Below are positions 1 through 8,530 of a stretch of 64,000 bases of DNA, in pieces (the stretch's first letter is position 1; every line of letters starts with the position of its first letter). The notes under the pieces were generated by a model that saw only the letters and a list, made by a program, of their open reading frames with translations, ran no database searches and was not told the origin of the DNA. Made by a program: the position numbers and the translations under genes. This DNA is from Pseudomonas fluorescens (lineage in GTDB: Bacteria > Pseudomonadota > Gammaproteobacteria > Pseudomonadales > Pseudomonadaceae). The stretch is taken from contig NZ_CABVHQ010000008.1 of the NCBI RefSeq assembly GCF_902497895.1, positions 62,001 to 126,000 of the forward strand. The letters are read 5' to 3'.

Positions 1-1158
1 TCCCAACACCTGATCCTTGTTCGCCTCGAGCCGCTCAACCCAACGCTTGAGGGTCAGTGCGTAATGGTGGCGTAGCGCTTCGACGTCGGCGATTTCGAAT
101 AGGCAATGCTCCATCGCCTGCTGGATATGGCTGACGGTATCGAGTTGGCCTTCGGGGAAAATGTAGTGATCGATGAACAGGGTGGACAAGGTTTCTTTCC
201 CCCCATGCACATCGTGAGTAATCCCCTGATTGAGGAAAAGACCGCCGGGTTTCAAGAGCCGATACACGGCCGTGAAGTACCGTGGCAGATTCTCCAAGCC
301 GACGTGCTCAAACATGCCGAGGCTGGTCACCTTGTCGTAAATTTCTTCGCCCGGGTGAGTGTGGTAGTCAGCGACCTCGACGGTGACTAGATCCTGTAGG
401 CCCGCTTCGCAAATTTTTTCTCGTGTAATGTCCATCTGTTGCTGGTTGGTGGTTATGCCATGGGCGCGTACACCAAAATTACGTGCGGCATAAATGATCA
501 GTGCTCCCCAACCACAACCGATATCAAGCAGATGATCGCCGCGCTTGAGCATTAGTTTGCGGCAGATTAGGTGCAGCTTTTGCTGCTGCGCTTGTTCCAG
601 TTCGTCGTCGATGCGCTTGAAGTAGGCGCAGGAATAGACCATCGACTCATCCAGCCACAACCCGTAGAAAGCGCTCGGCAGAGTGTTGTGAAAAGCGATG
701 GTCTCTAGATTTTCGGTTCGGGACCGTAAGTTAACTCGACGTGAATGAAGCCTCGGATGATGGTGACGAGCTGGCGTACTGCGAAGGATCGCCAGTTTTA
801 AGCGCAGCGCCGCGGTAATCGCTTCAAGTCGATCGAGACCGCGAATGCTCAGGTTCCCCAGGTGGTCTTTCAGTGCTAAGGCGCTGAACAGATCGCCGTC
901 GATATCGATGTCTTCAAGAAGATAGGCATCAATCCAGCGCAGTGGGGCACGCCCAATTGCCAGGTTCAGTACTGCCTGTGGGCTACGAAATATCAGGGTG
1001 AATGGGGGAAGCGCTTGTTCCGCGGCTTTACCGAGTCGCATGCTTGTACCGTTCCACAACCGTACGCTAAGGCCGCCGCGATAGACGCGAAAAAGCAGCT
1101 CAAGCAGGTCAGAGGCGGCCATTGCTGCTTGATCACTCTGTCCTTCGTTGTGAGCCAC
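1..1158 (-). CDS. cfa: Cyclopropane-fatty-acyl-phospholipid synthase (3' end outside window)
   Basis: SAM-dependent methyltransferase that adds a methylene group across the double bond of unsaturated acyl chains in membrane phospholipids. The minus strand reads openly for 386 codons to the window edge. It carries the SAM-binding motif LDIGCGWGAL followed by the family-typical GITTNQQQ and the GMFEHVG segment. I chose GTG at 1158 because an AAGGAT ribosome-binding site lies about 8 bases upstream and translation is in frame from there; an ATG 11 codons later is possible. Compared with family members of about 380-420 residues only a short C-terminus is missing. It has no partner genes here; its right-hand neighbour is a regulator relic. 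Function is sure at family level; whether it is the main or a secondary cfa copy cannot be told. Confidence 0.88.
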   Translation of the reverse strand, partial: MAHNEGQSDQAAMAASDLLELLFRVYRGGLSVRLWNGTSMRLGKAAEQALPPFTLIFRSPQAVLNLAIGRAPLRWIDAYLLEDIDIDGDLFSALALKDHLGNLSIRGLDRLEAITAALRLKLAILRSTPARHHHPRLHSRRVNLRSRTENLETIAFHNTLPSAFYGLWLDESMVYSCAYFKRIDDELEQAQQQKLHLICRKLMLKRGDHLLDIGCGWGALIIYAARNFGVRAHGITTNQQQMDITREKICEAGLQDLVTVEVADYHTHPGEEIYDKVTSLGMFEHVGLENLPRYFTAVYRLLKPGGLFLNQGITHDVHGGKETLSTLFIDHYIFPEGQLDTVSHIQQAMEHCLFEIADVEALRHHYALTLKRWVERLEANKDQVLG

Positions 1159-1451
1159 GATGAGATCCTTTTTGCGCGTAATTACGAGGCACAACGCCGG
1201 TATTGATCGTACGACGTGACTGCTTTCTTTCGCGTGCACGGCGTTGATGCGCGATCGATGACGATGTCAGATTGCCCTGGAAGACTATAGCCCTTGGGGT
1301 GTCATGATGTGCGTCATGCCCAGGGTGTCAGTGTTTGATGTCCTGCCTAGAGGTGCCTCGCGTTGTTTGGTAATGCGTTCAACGCAAGTGTGTCCACGAT
1401 CCAAGAGCTCGGTCAGTTCGCTAGGGAACAAAAAGTCGGGACAGCGACGGA

Positions 1452-1712
1452 TTACGGGTGCTTGTCATTTACACCTTCGCGGCGCACTCCGAGCATGTTG
1501 GCAATCAGCTCCTGGGTCACCGTCAACTCGTTGCCCGGTAAGCGGTCTAGGTATAACAGGAGCCAACGACACAGCTGCTGATCGATCGAATGATGGCGGT
1601 TGCAAACAGCGGTCTGTGCCATTTGGGTAATCAGTGCCTGGGTATAACGCAGCATCAGCAGAAGCATTTCACCGTGCCGATTGAACTCTTCCTTAAGCCG
1701 GCGCCTTTCCAA
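1452..1712 (-). pseudogene. Crp/Fnr-family regulator fragment
   Basis: An internal piece of about 80 codons of a Crp/Fnr-type regulator. It runs from RLKEEFNRHGEML to MLGVRREGV, the stretch spanning the dimer helix and the first part of the winged helix. It is clearly homologous to the intact gene at 56405-57133 (most residues identical). The N-terminal cyclic-nucleotide-binding domain and the recognition helix are absent, and the reading frame leaves homology at both ends. The nucleotide sequence differs from the full copy at many third positions, so this is an old paralogue rather than a recent duplication. No function expected. Confidence 0.85.
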
Positions 1713-2026
1713 GGGGCCCGAGGATTAATGGAACCCTGCACAGAACTAACTTCAACTGACATGATACAGGCTTGTGACGCAGGCTTTAGCGATACCGCCA
1801 GGCGGGAGTCCTGCAACAATGGCTTTACAGCACCGCTCTTCTTAACGCAAAAAAATCAGCATTCCCTACTTGGCTTTACGCATGGGGCATCGGTGTTTCT
1901 GAAGATCAATCTATGGACGAAATGAGGCGTTTTTACTCACAAAATATTGGTTTCCATGGACGAATATACGAAGCCAATGACCCTCTAGGACGGGGAGATA
2001 TGAATGTCCATCCAAGTACCTGACGG
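1713..2026. other. Gene-free spacer between two relics
   Basis: No reading frame here shows recognisable homology or a convincing ribosome-binding site. It separates the regulator fragment from the dehydratase fragment and is probably decayed sequence. Confidence 0.5.
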
Positions 2027-2318
2027 CCTGATCACAAACGCGCTTTGCGCCACGCGAAGTTGCGATGGAGCTTATTTTCTCGATTTCTACCGCTTGACCG
2101 GCCTGGGTGGCCGCTCGAAAGGACGCAGCGCCTTCGGTTTCAACGGCAATAACCGGTACGTCTTGCCAGCCGTTACGGTGTAGTCCTTCGATCACCCCGC
2201 ATAGCAATCCACCGCCACCGACCGAGAGCACTACGGCATCGGGCTTCTGACCAGCTTCAGCTACTTCATCAATCGGCGTGGCATGCCCAGTCCATAGCAG
2301 AGGTTCAGTCATTTCCTT
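2027..2318 (-). pseudogene. PLP-dependent serine/threonine dehydratase fragment
   Basis: About 95 codons from the middle of a fold-type II PLP enzyme of the L-serine/threonine dehydratase family. Recognisable parts are WTGHATPIDEVAEAG and the glycine-rich phosphate-binding loop VVLSVGGGGLLCGV, then VIAVETEGAASF and the region up to KRVCDQAV. The N-terminal part with the PLP-binding lysine is missing, and downstream the frame runs into unrelated sequence. Intact relatives are about 310-330 residues, so this cannot be an active enzyme. The flanking open frame extends 1911-2441 but only the given interval shows homology. Confidence 0.72.
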
Positions 2319-2626
2319 GTGGCGTGCTTGGTTGAAGGTGCTCGGTGTGCCAAGGAGATGGTTGGCTTTTTTCGCAGCGCTTCCTTTAAGTAGATCAAAT
2401 AGCGCATATGAACATTTACTTGATATTTCAAATTCATCCAAGGGTGGCAGATATTTTTGGGCGAGAGTTTTGCGCTCGGCTATACTAAAAAGGTTAAATG
2501 CGCGATGGTGAGTGCTTTTTGGTGGAGGTATTATAATTATTGGGATTTATATATTTTGCTGTTTTTGGAAGTTGGAGGTTAATAATAGTTTTTTGTGATG
2601 GTTCGGTGTGTTGGTGAGGATTTTAT

Positions 2627-3085
2627 ATGAACGTCTTGTTGAATGAACTGCACGCCTATCATCATGAGGCGGCTATCAAAATTACTCAGATCAAAGCATT
2701 GCTGGGGAGGGTGAGGCATGAATCCGCTGGTGCCGATGACTGCAAGCTATTGTTTGAGATGCTGGAAGCCTTGCATGGTGAAGCAGAGCGACGCCACCAT
2801 GCAAATGAAGAGTTTATTCGGCGGGCCCTGCTAGCGACTGAGGCACCGATCCACCAACGGGTTAAGGATATCGAGCGAGATCATCTGGCATTTGAGCGCA
2901 TTGCTGGACAGCTCAAGATGTTGGAGGAATCAACTCAAGAGACGAGAGTGATCGCTGACGCCGTCGATGACTTCATCAAGAAATACTACGATCATATGGA
3001 TGCTGAGGAGAGCATTTTCTTTCCGATGGCAGATAAGTGGCTGTCAGACATCCAGTGGCAGGAAATAAAGCGTCAGTGGCATTAA
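2627..3085 (+). CDS. Hemerythrin domain protein
   Basis: A 152-residue single-domain hemerythrin (HHE cation-binding) protein, a four-helix bundle that would hold a non-haem di-iron centre. Histidines and acids sit where the family has them: HAYHHE near residue 9, HGEAERRHHANEE near 50, a DH pair near 85, and HMDAEES near 125. Such proteins bind O2 or NO or act as iron/oxygen sensors; the particular role cannot be deduced. Start chosen at ATG 2627, with TGAGGA about 10 bases upstream. It follows a very AT-rich 170-base leader and has no operon partner; the next gene is preceded by its own riboswitch. Confidence 0.85.
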   Translation: MNVLLNELHAYHHEAAIKITQIKALLGRVRHESAGADDCKLLFEMLEALHGEAERRHHANEEFIRRALLATEAPIHQRVKDIERDHLAFERIAGQLKMLEESTQETRVIADAVDDFIKKYYDHMDAEESIFFPMADKWLSDIQWQEIKRQWH

Positions 3086-3333
3086 TCGGAGCTATCACCA
3101 TCTTCCTTCAAGATTGGGCTGCTACTTAATACTCGAGCTCACAAAGTAATTGCGTGGACACCAGGTGTTACTCCGAGCTTTATTGACTCGGCAGGCTTGC
3201 CCAGCATGCCATTAGATTATGGCTAACCCCTAAGTTCCTGTGCAGACACTGCTAAACACCCTTTGTTGTAAAAGGTGCAATTCGAGCTCGAAGTGACTTG
3301 AATGTGCAAGCGGCGCTGCTATAGGATTAAATC

Positions 3334-3381
3334 AGGAGATGGCATTCCTCCTTTAACCGCCTTTGTGCTGATGATGCCTAC
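3334..3381 (+). promoter_or_regulatory. Fluoride riboswitch (crcB motif aptamer)
   Basis: The stretch matches the crcB RNA motif consensus: a GGAGATGG...CCTCC stem with its conserved loop, the AACCGCC strand at about 3355-3361, and the conserved 3' segment GCTGATGATGCCTAC ending at 3381. It lies about 150 bases upstream of crcB, where known fluoride riboswitches sit. Fluoride binding is known to switch such genes on. Confidence 0.9.
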
Positions 3382-3390
3382 GTGAACCTT

Positions 3391-3421
3391 GGACAGGGTG
3401 CGTAGGTGTGTCTCCCTGTCC
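3391..3421 (+). terminator. Riboswitch expression-platform hairpin
   Basis: GGACAGGG at 3391-3398 pairs with CCCTGTCC at 3414-3421, giving an 8-bp stem. Its loop contains CGTAGG (3401-3406), complementary to CCTACG (3377-3382) at the end of the aptamer. That would allow exclusive folding between aptamer and hairpin. The following T-run is poor, so it may act as an attenuator or Rho-dependent switch rather than a classical terminator. Confidence 0.55.
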
Positions 3422-3529
3422 TCCAATTTAGGACAGGATCGTGACTTCCAATTTCATATCAGCTCCCTCTATTGGCGTGCGGTTATCAGCACCTCCTCGG
3501 CTATACCAGCCCAGAGGAGACATGTAACC

Positions 3530-3913
3530 ATGCTGAAACCACTTCTAGTCATCGCTATCGGCGCATCGCTTGGTGCCTGGCTGCGTTGGCTCTTAGGCAT
3601 GAAGCTTAACGCGCTGTTCCCGACCATACCCCCAGGCACTGTGGTGGCGAACATGATCGGGGGCTACATCATTGGCTTGGCCATCGCATTCTTGGCCGCT
3701 TCGCCCACCCTAAGCCCTGAGTGGCGTCTGCTGATCATCACAGGCTTCTGTGGTGGTTTGACTACCTTTTCTACGTTTTCAGCCGAAACAGTTGCCCTGA
3801 TTCAGGAAGGCAGACTGCTCTGGGCGTTCGGCTCAATTTCATTGCACGTCGTGGGCTCGTTGGCGATGACCGCTGCCGGGCTTCTGTCCTATCAAATGAT
3901 TGGCACGCGCTGA
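3530..3913 (+). CDS. crcB: Fluoride channel CrcB/Fluc
   Basis: Small inner-membrane protein of 127 residues with four hydrophobic helices. Fluc proteins form dual-topology dimers that let F- leak out of the cytoplasm. Diagnostic features are [10 protein letters not shown] near the N-terminus, the [10 protein letters not shown] segment, and [13 protein letters not shown] near residue 75, which holds the central Na+ site and phenylalanine box. The start at 3530 has an AGAGGAGA ribosome-binding site. Upstream in-frame codons exist but would run back into the riboswitch. It is followed immediately by a DUF190 gene whose ribosome-binding site overlaps the crcB stop codon, so the two are co-translated under fluoride riboswitch control. 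Confidence 0.95.
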   Translation: MLKPLLVIAIGASLGAWLRWLLGMKLNALFPTIPPGTVVANMIGGYIIGLAIAFLAASPTLSPEWRLLIITGFCGGLTTFSTFSAETVALIQEGRLLWAFGSISLHVVGSLAMTAAGLLSYQMIGTR

Positions 3914-3923
3914 GGACATGAAC

Positions 3924-4247
3924 ATGAAAGGTTTTCTGGTGATTTTCTTTACTCAACAGAACCGTCGTTATCAGGGAAAGATGCTTGGTGATTGGATCGT
4001 CGATGTGGCCAAAGAAATGGGGTTGCGTGGTGCGACCTTGTCTACAGGTATCGAAGGCTTTGGGCACACCGGCCGTTTGCACTCTTCGCATTTTTTTGAG
4101 CTGGCAGATCAGCCTACAGAGATTCGCATGGCCATCACCGAGGAGGAGTCAGAAAGATTGTTCAAGCGATTGGAGGGCGAGGAAATCTCCGTGTTTTTCA
4201 TAAAGACTCCTATCGAGATGGGCACTGTCGGTAAGAAGGCCAATTAG
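3924..4247 (+). CDS. DUF190 domain protein, CrcB-associated
   Basis: A 107-residue soluble protein of the DUF190 family, commonly encoded next to crcB and resembling PII-like small regulators in fold. Family features include FFTQQNRRYQGKML, ATLSTGIEGFGHTGRLHSSH and the C-terminal FFIKTPIEMG. ATG 3924 is favoured over ATG 3918 because TGAGGA (3911-3916, overlapping the crcB stop) is about 7 bases before it but only 1 base before 3918. It may modulate the fluoride channel; that is inferred from association only, and the biochemical function is not established. Confidence 0.85.
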   Translation: MKGFLVIFFTQQNRRYQGKMLGDWIVDVAKEMGLRGATLSTGIEGFGHTGRLHSSHFFELADQPTEIRMAITEEESERLFKRLEGEEISVFFIKTPIEMGTVGKKAN

Positions 4248-4275
4248 CGTGAATTTTTCCTAAATCTTTGGAGCT

Positions 4276-4545
4276 ATGAATAGGAACTGTGCGGATGTCC
4301 CGGTTGGTGACGCGATTACCGATGATTTTTTTACTGTTATCGAGATCCCTGCAAACCACTCTCCGATCAAGTACGAGGTGGGCAAACCAAGCGGACAGAT
4401 TTTCGTTGACCGCTTTCTCAGTACGCCGATGTCCTATCCGGACAACTACGGATTTATTCCAAATACACTCAGTGATGATGGAAATCCTCTGAATGTCCTG
4501 CTGATCTGCTGTTACCCGGTTTCTCCAGGCGCTGTAAATGGGTAG
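4276..4545 (+). pseudogene. ppa: Inorganic pyrophosphatase, N-terminal half only
   Basis: The first 75 or so residues match family I soluble inorganic pyrophosphatase: [51 protein letters not shown]. After YPVSPGAV the frame ends at a TAG where the roughly 175-residue enzyme should continue with its catalytic aspartates. No frame downstream restores the missing half, so it is a truncation rather than a frameshift. Pyrophosphatase is a fluoride-sensitive enzyme, so its position behind crcB-DUF190 suggests it was once part of the fluoride-resistance operon. Confidence 0.85.
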
Positions 4546-4775
4546 GAGATATGCAGGTAATGGGGTCGAATGACTTGTTGCGAAACAATCCCATGAATGA
4601 ACCAAGTCAATAGTCGGCCACTTCCTAAATCAGGGCGGAGGGCATTCCACAATTTGACGCTGGCACCACTCCCTTTTTTTCGAGGACTGGTAATTATCGA
4701 CGACAGAAACTACATTGAGCGAGTAATTATAAGTGAGCGAGGCAAACTCGCCAGAGCTGAAAGGGGTTAGCACAA

Positions 4776-4997
4776 ATGAACGCATACCAGCGCCGCCGCC
4801 GACGTATCGTTTTCTGGTGCGGCTCATTCCCCGTATTAGTAGGCTTTACCGTTCTGATGTTTGCCTTGATTCTGGCTGACCAAGTAGCTCCGCTAACTCC
4901 TCAAGAACTCGATGGTGTAGATTTGAGCCAGCAAGCGAGGTACTCCCCAAAATTGGTGAATCAGAAAGCCAAATCAATTCTGGCGGTGTCTCAATAG
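4776..4997 (+). CDS. Small membrane protein, hypothetical
   Basis: 73 residues with an arginine-rich N-terminus (RRRRR at 6-10) followed by one hydrophobic segment, roughly residues 12-35, and a soluble tail. The shape is that of an inner-membrane protein with N-in topology. An AAAGGGG sequence lies upstream of the ATG. I do not recognise the family. It lies between the broken pyrophosphatase and a convergent DUF202 gene and could belong to the fluoride or membrane-stress group, but nothing proves it. Confidence 0.5.
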   Translation: MNAYQRRRRRIVFWCGSFPVLVGFTVLMFALILADQVAPLTPQELDGVDLSQQARYSPKLVNQKAKSILAVSQ

Positions 4998-5047
4998 CAG
5001 CGTTCCGCTAACGCCTTTTCCTGTACAGATTTGAGGCTGAGCTTTGC

Positions 5048-5416
5048 TCATATGATGGCAAGATAGACCATGAGTAAGACTCCCAGCACTGCGGTGAACA
5101 CATTCACTACAGGGCCGGAATTCATGCTGTACCCCACTGGGATTTCAACTGCTTTCAGAGCCTTAACCACGCGCTTGTATTGCCAGGATGACCAGTATGC
5201 AGCCCATGAGCCGAGCATTAGAAAAGCCAGTCCGAGCCAGAAGGAAAAGTGTTTTTCTGGGCTGCCCGAAACACCGGGTTTTAGCATCTGTAGCAGTAGC
5301 CCGGATCGTTCAATCACAAAGCCAAATGCCATAAGCGAAAGACTGGTTCGGTTCCATGCCAGCAAGGTTCTCTCCGCGGCAAAGAACACTCGTGGATCGT
5401 TCAGGTCGGACATCAA
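5048..5416 (-). CDS. DUF202 (YidH-like) inner-membrane protein
   Basis: 122 residues. The N-terminal DPRVFFAAERTLLAWNRTSLSLMAFGF is the hallmark of DUF202/YidH proteins, followed by two more hydrophobic helices (about 63-80 and 103-121). Such proteins are three-helix membrane proteins of unknown function. Start at 5416 or 5413 (consecutive ATG codons). It is transcribed convergently to the small membrane gene at 4776 and lies about 100 bases downstream of the YeeE pair on the same strand, so it may be the last gene of that transcript. Confidence 0.82.
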   Translation of the reverse strand: MMSDLNDPRVFFAAERTLLAWNRTSLSLMAFGFVIERSGLLLQMLKPGVSGSPEKHFSFWLGLAFLMLGSWAAYWSSWQYKRVVKALKAVEIPVGYSMNSGPVVNVFTAVLGVLLMVYLAII

Positions 5417-5513
5417 ATTCTCCTTGGCCGAAAAATATATGAAATCGCTCTGGTCAGATGGTGCAGAAATCGGTCGGGTTTTCCGCCATTCGCTTCCATA
5501 ACCATTTTTCTGA

Positions 5514-5933
5514 TTAACACATGCGTCGGCTTCCTAGCACAGAGAACAAATACATACCGGCCAACATTGCCAACACGAAAACGATGATTTGCCAGTGCCC
5601 TGTGAGCAGAATAGCTACCGCCGGCCCAGGACAGATCCCAGCAACTCCCCAGCCAATACCAAACACCAAACTGCCACCAATCAAGCGGGTGTCTAGCTCC
5701 CGTTTGACGGGTAACTGCATGCGGGCACCAAGCCAGCTTCGCTTCTTCTTACGTGCCCAATTCAGGGGGATAACCGCCACTGTGATGGCCCCTCCCATGA
5801 CCAGAGCAAGAGAAGGATCCCAAGCTCCAGCCAAATCAAGAAAAGCCAACACCTTGGCAGGATTTGCCATACCTGCCAGGAGTAAACCCAGCCCAAAGAT
5901 CAATCCGGCAAAAAATGCAGTCAGCTTAGCCAT
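5514..5933 (-). CDS. YeeE/YedE-family (DUF6691) membrane protein, second half-transporter
   Basis: 139 residues, four hydrophobic helices, with the conserved FGxGLLLAGMANPAKVLAFLDL motif near the N-terminus and GIGWGVAGICPGPAVA in the third helix, which carries the conserved cysteine. YeeE/YedE proteins import thiosulfate or related sulfur compounds; in many proteobacteria the transporter is split into two short genes as here. The start at 5933 lies 2 bases beyond the stop of its partner (5936-6370), so they are translationally linked. Together with the ArsR-type repressor next to it, this is the layout of the BigR-controlled sulfide/persulfide detoxification operon, although no sulfur dioxygenase is present. 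Confidence 0.87.
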   Translation of the reverse strand: MAKLTAFFAGLIFGLGLLLAGMANPAKVLAFLDLAGAWDPSLALVMGGAITVAVIPLNWARKKKRSWLGARMQLPVKRELDTRLIGGSLVFGIGWGVAGICPGPAVAILLTGHWQIIVFVLAMLAGMYLFSVLGSRRMC

Positions 5934-5935
5934 TT

Positions 5936-6370
5936 TTAAGTCCCCAATACATGACGAGTGACATACACAGTTGCGAACCCTGCTGCCATAAAGCACACCG
6001 TTGCCACGATGGAGCGTGGAGACAATCGAGAAATACCGCAAACCCCGTGACCACTCGTACAGCCGGAGCCGTAACGGGTTCCTACGCCGACGAGCAGACC
6101 CGCGATAACCAAGGCAGGCCACTTTCTCTGGATCTCGATTTCCGGCAAGACGGCAAACACTCCCCATAACAAGGGCGCAAGCAAAAGGCCAAGAAGAAAC
6201 AGTGTCTTTTCGCTCCAGCCTTCACTGTCAAATTGCATCAGACTGCCAAGCAAGCCGCTGATTCCAGCAATACGGCCATTTGCGAGAACAAACAAGCTAA
6301 CCGCCAGCCCTATGAGGGCCCCGCCGCTTAACGAAGACCAAGGTGTGAAGTTGATCCAATCAATGCTCAT
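5936..6370 (-). CDS. YeeE/YedE-family membrane protein, first half-transporter
   Basis: 144 residues with the family signature YGSGCTSGHGVCGISR (two conserved cysteines) near residue 105, preceded by hydrophobic helices with GGALIGLAVSLFVLANGRIAGISG. ATG 6370 is chosen because GGAG lies 7 bases upstream; ATG codons at 6376 and 6406 are less well placed. It is the first gene of a pair with 5514-5933 and is expected to form one sulfur-compound channel with it. The repressor frame lies immediately upstream and overlaps its start region. Confidence 0.88.
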   Translation of the reverse strand: MSIDWINFTPWSSLSGGALIGLAVSLFVLANGRIAGISGLLGSLMQFDSEGWSEKTLFLLGLLLAPLLWGVFAVLPEIEIQRKWPALVIAGLLVGVGTRYGSGCTSGHGVCGISRLSPRSIVATVCFMAAGFATVYVTRHVLGT

Positions 6371-6694
6371 TTGCATCTCCTGCACAAAAGTGATGGTAAA
6401 GGACATGGATCACAGCGAGCGCAGCAGAGCTGCTGATCCGGTAATAGACCTGCTTCCCCTCACGTCGCGTTTTCACTAACTCCTCCCGCCGCAAAACCGC
6501 GAGCTGCTGAGATAGGGTAGGTTGCTGAATACCTAACAACGCCTCTAGATCGCTCACGTTGAGCTCACCCTGCGACAATTGACAGAGAAGAAGCAGTCTC
6601 GATCAGGGTTCGCTAGTGCTTTGATTAGCTTGCCAGCGGCATCCGCGTTAGCCCGCAACTGCAGGATATCGAGTTCATTTTTGGATCGGATCAT
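6360..6694 (-). pseudogene. ArsR-family (BigR-like) repressor, frameshifted
   Basis: Reading from ATG 6694 gives MIRSKNELDILQLRANAD, AAGKLIKALANPDR and then leaves homology. The expected continuation LLLLCQLSQGELNVSDLE is found intact in another frame and runs to 6360 (winged helix with QQPTLSQQLAVLRREELV). The shift lies near 6600-6605 in GATCGAGACTG and needs one base change in length to repair. The family represses neighbouring YeeE genes and is released by sulfide/persulfide. A TA-rich stretch at 6710-6745 upstream would suit its operator. Either the repressor is lost or this is a sequencing error; the sequence alone cannot say. Confidence 0.75.
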
Positions 6695-6931
6695 GAGAGC
6701 TCACACATTTAAGATTTTTATAATCTATATATTTGTAGAATTATTGGCTAGAACTACGATGTCTAGACAGGCGCAGCCTGCATTTGAATGCATGAAGGGC
6801 GAGCTAGGTTCTGCTACGTAACGTGGGATCCTTGGTTGGCTTATTTCCGTAGAAATTTTACGCAAAAATTACGGGGGTATTGAGGTTGAACATTCGATAC
6901 TGCGCGGCGCTAATTTGGCAGGCTACTTTTT

Positions 6932-8386
6932 ATGTCCCTCGCGGCAATGCGGCTTATCGGTTTCATCTTAGGTATCTTTCTGATCACGCTGGCCGTAAGC
7001 ATGGCTATTCCTATGATTACGCTGGTGGTCTACGAGCGCAGCGATGATCTGTCGGCCTTTCTCTGGTCAAGCCTGATTACCTTCGTCTGTGGTCTTTTGC
7101 TGATCGTGCGAGGGCGCCCAGAGACTTCCCAGCTTCGTCCGAGAGACATGTATCTGCTGACGACTGCCAGCTGGGTAGTGGTGTGTGCCTTCGCTGCATT
7201 GCCAATGGTGTTCATCCATCACATCAGCTACACCGACGCTTTCTTTGAAACGATGTCTGGAATCACAACCACTGGCTCGACTGTCCTGACTGGTTTGGAT
7301 ACCGCTTCACCGGGATTGTTGATCTGGCGCTCGATGCTTCACTGGCTGGGCGGCATCGGTTTCATCGGCATGGCTGTGGCGATCCTGCCATTGTTACGGG
7401 TAGGTGGCATGCGTCTATTCCAGACAGAGTCATCGGACTGGTCGGAGAAGGTAACTCCACGCTCTCATATGGCCGCCAAATACATCCTCTGGTTTTATCT
7501 AGGGCTCACAGGCGCCGCGACTCTAGCGTTATGGATCGCGGGGATGACTCCGTTTGAAGCGGTCAATCACGCCATGTCATTGATCTCTACTGGAGGGTTC
7601 TCAACCTCGGATGCCTCACTGGGACATTGGACGCAGCCAGCGATTCACTGGGTTGCGGTGGTCGTCATGATTTTGGGGAGCCTGCCTTTTACCTTGTATG
7701 TCGCCACGCTACGCGGCCATCGGCGTGCGCTACTCAAAGATCATCAGGTACGCGGACTTGTTGGCTTCTTAATCGTCACTTGGTTAGTGGTGGGTACTTG
7801 GTTGTGCTTTCACAGTGATTACGGATGGTGGGATGCGTTCCGTATCGTGGCAGTCAATGTAACGTCGGTTGTCACGACCACCGGAGTTGCGGTTGGCGAT
7901 TACACACTTTGGGGCAGTTTTGCTGTTCTGTTGTTCTTCTATCTGACCTTTGTTGGTGGATGCTCAGGCTCAACGGCTGGTGGCCTTAAAATCTTCCGCT
8001 TTCAGGTTGCTGCTGCCTTGCTCGTGAGTAGCTTGAAGCAACTGATCCATCCTCGAGCCGTGATTCAAAAGAAGTACAACGGTCATCCCATTGACGAGGA
8101 GATCCTGCGTTCGCTTTTGACCTTCTCATTTTTCTTCACCGTCACTATTGCAGTAATTGCCTTGGGCCTGGCTCTCATTGGGCTGGATTGGACAACAGCC
8201 TTGAGCGGTGCCGCTACTGCGGTGTGTAACGTCGGGCCAGGGCTTGGCACGATCATTGGGCCAGCAGGTAATTTTTCATCATTACCTGATGCCGCCAAGT
8301 GGCTACTGACCGTTGGCATGCTCCTTGGGAGGCTGGAAATCCTAACTGTGTTGGTGCTTGTAACCCCAGTTTTTTGGAGATATTAA
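6932..8386 (+). CDS. trkH: TrkH-family potassium uptake protein
   Basis: 484 residues, about ten hydrophobic helices. The four pore loops of the Trk/Ktr/HKT family are visible: ITTTGST near residue 110, ISTGGFS near 218, VTTTGVA near 310 and CNVGPGLG near 425. GGCSGSTAGGLKIFR precedes the last part. This is the membrane subunit for K+ (or Na+) uptake, usually driven with cytoplasmic TrkA, which is not encoded nearby. The start is weakly supported: no strong ribosome-binding site precedes 6932, and ATG 6947 is an alternative. It stands alone between the sulfur genes and MvaT. Confidence 0.9.
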   Translation: MSLAAMRLIGFILGIFLITLAVSMAIPMITLVVYERSDDLSAFLWSSLITFVCGLLLIVRGRPETSQLRPRDMYLLTTASWVVVCAFAALPMVFIHHISYTDAFFETMSGITTTGSTVLTGLDTASPGLLIWRSMLHWLGGIGFIGMAVAILPLLRVGGMRLFQTESSDWSEKVTPRSHMAAKYILWFYLGLTGAATLALWIAGMTPFEAVNHAMSLISTGGFSTSDASLGHWTQPAIHWVAVVVMILGSLPFTLYVATLRGHRRALLKDHQVRGLVGFLIVTWLVVGTWLCFHSDYGWWDAFRIVAVNVTSVVTTTGVAVGDYTLWGSFAVLLFFYLTFVGGCSGSTAGGLKIFRFQVAAALLVSSLKQLIHPRAVIQKKYNGHPIDEEILRSLLTFSFFFTVTIAVIALGLALIGLDWTTALSGAATAVCNVGPGLGTIIGPAGNFSSLPDAAKWLLTVGMLLGRLEILTVLVLVTPVFWRY

Positions 8387-8530
8387 CCTTCCCCGCTATT
8401 GAACTGTATCTCCCACCTTGTTGGAACTCCGTAGGCGAGTTTCAATAGGGTATTGGTGACTAAGGTCGAAACATCACTTAGCATGCAGGATGTGCATTTC
8501 GCGCAACCCTATACCTTAAGGACGTTATCC

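Noticed and set aside
106..390. Open frame on the plus strand at the left edge
   Set aside because: It is antisense to the cyclopropane synthase, whose SAM motif and downstream sequence are unmistakable on the minus strand.
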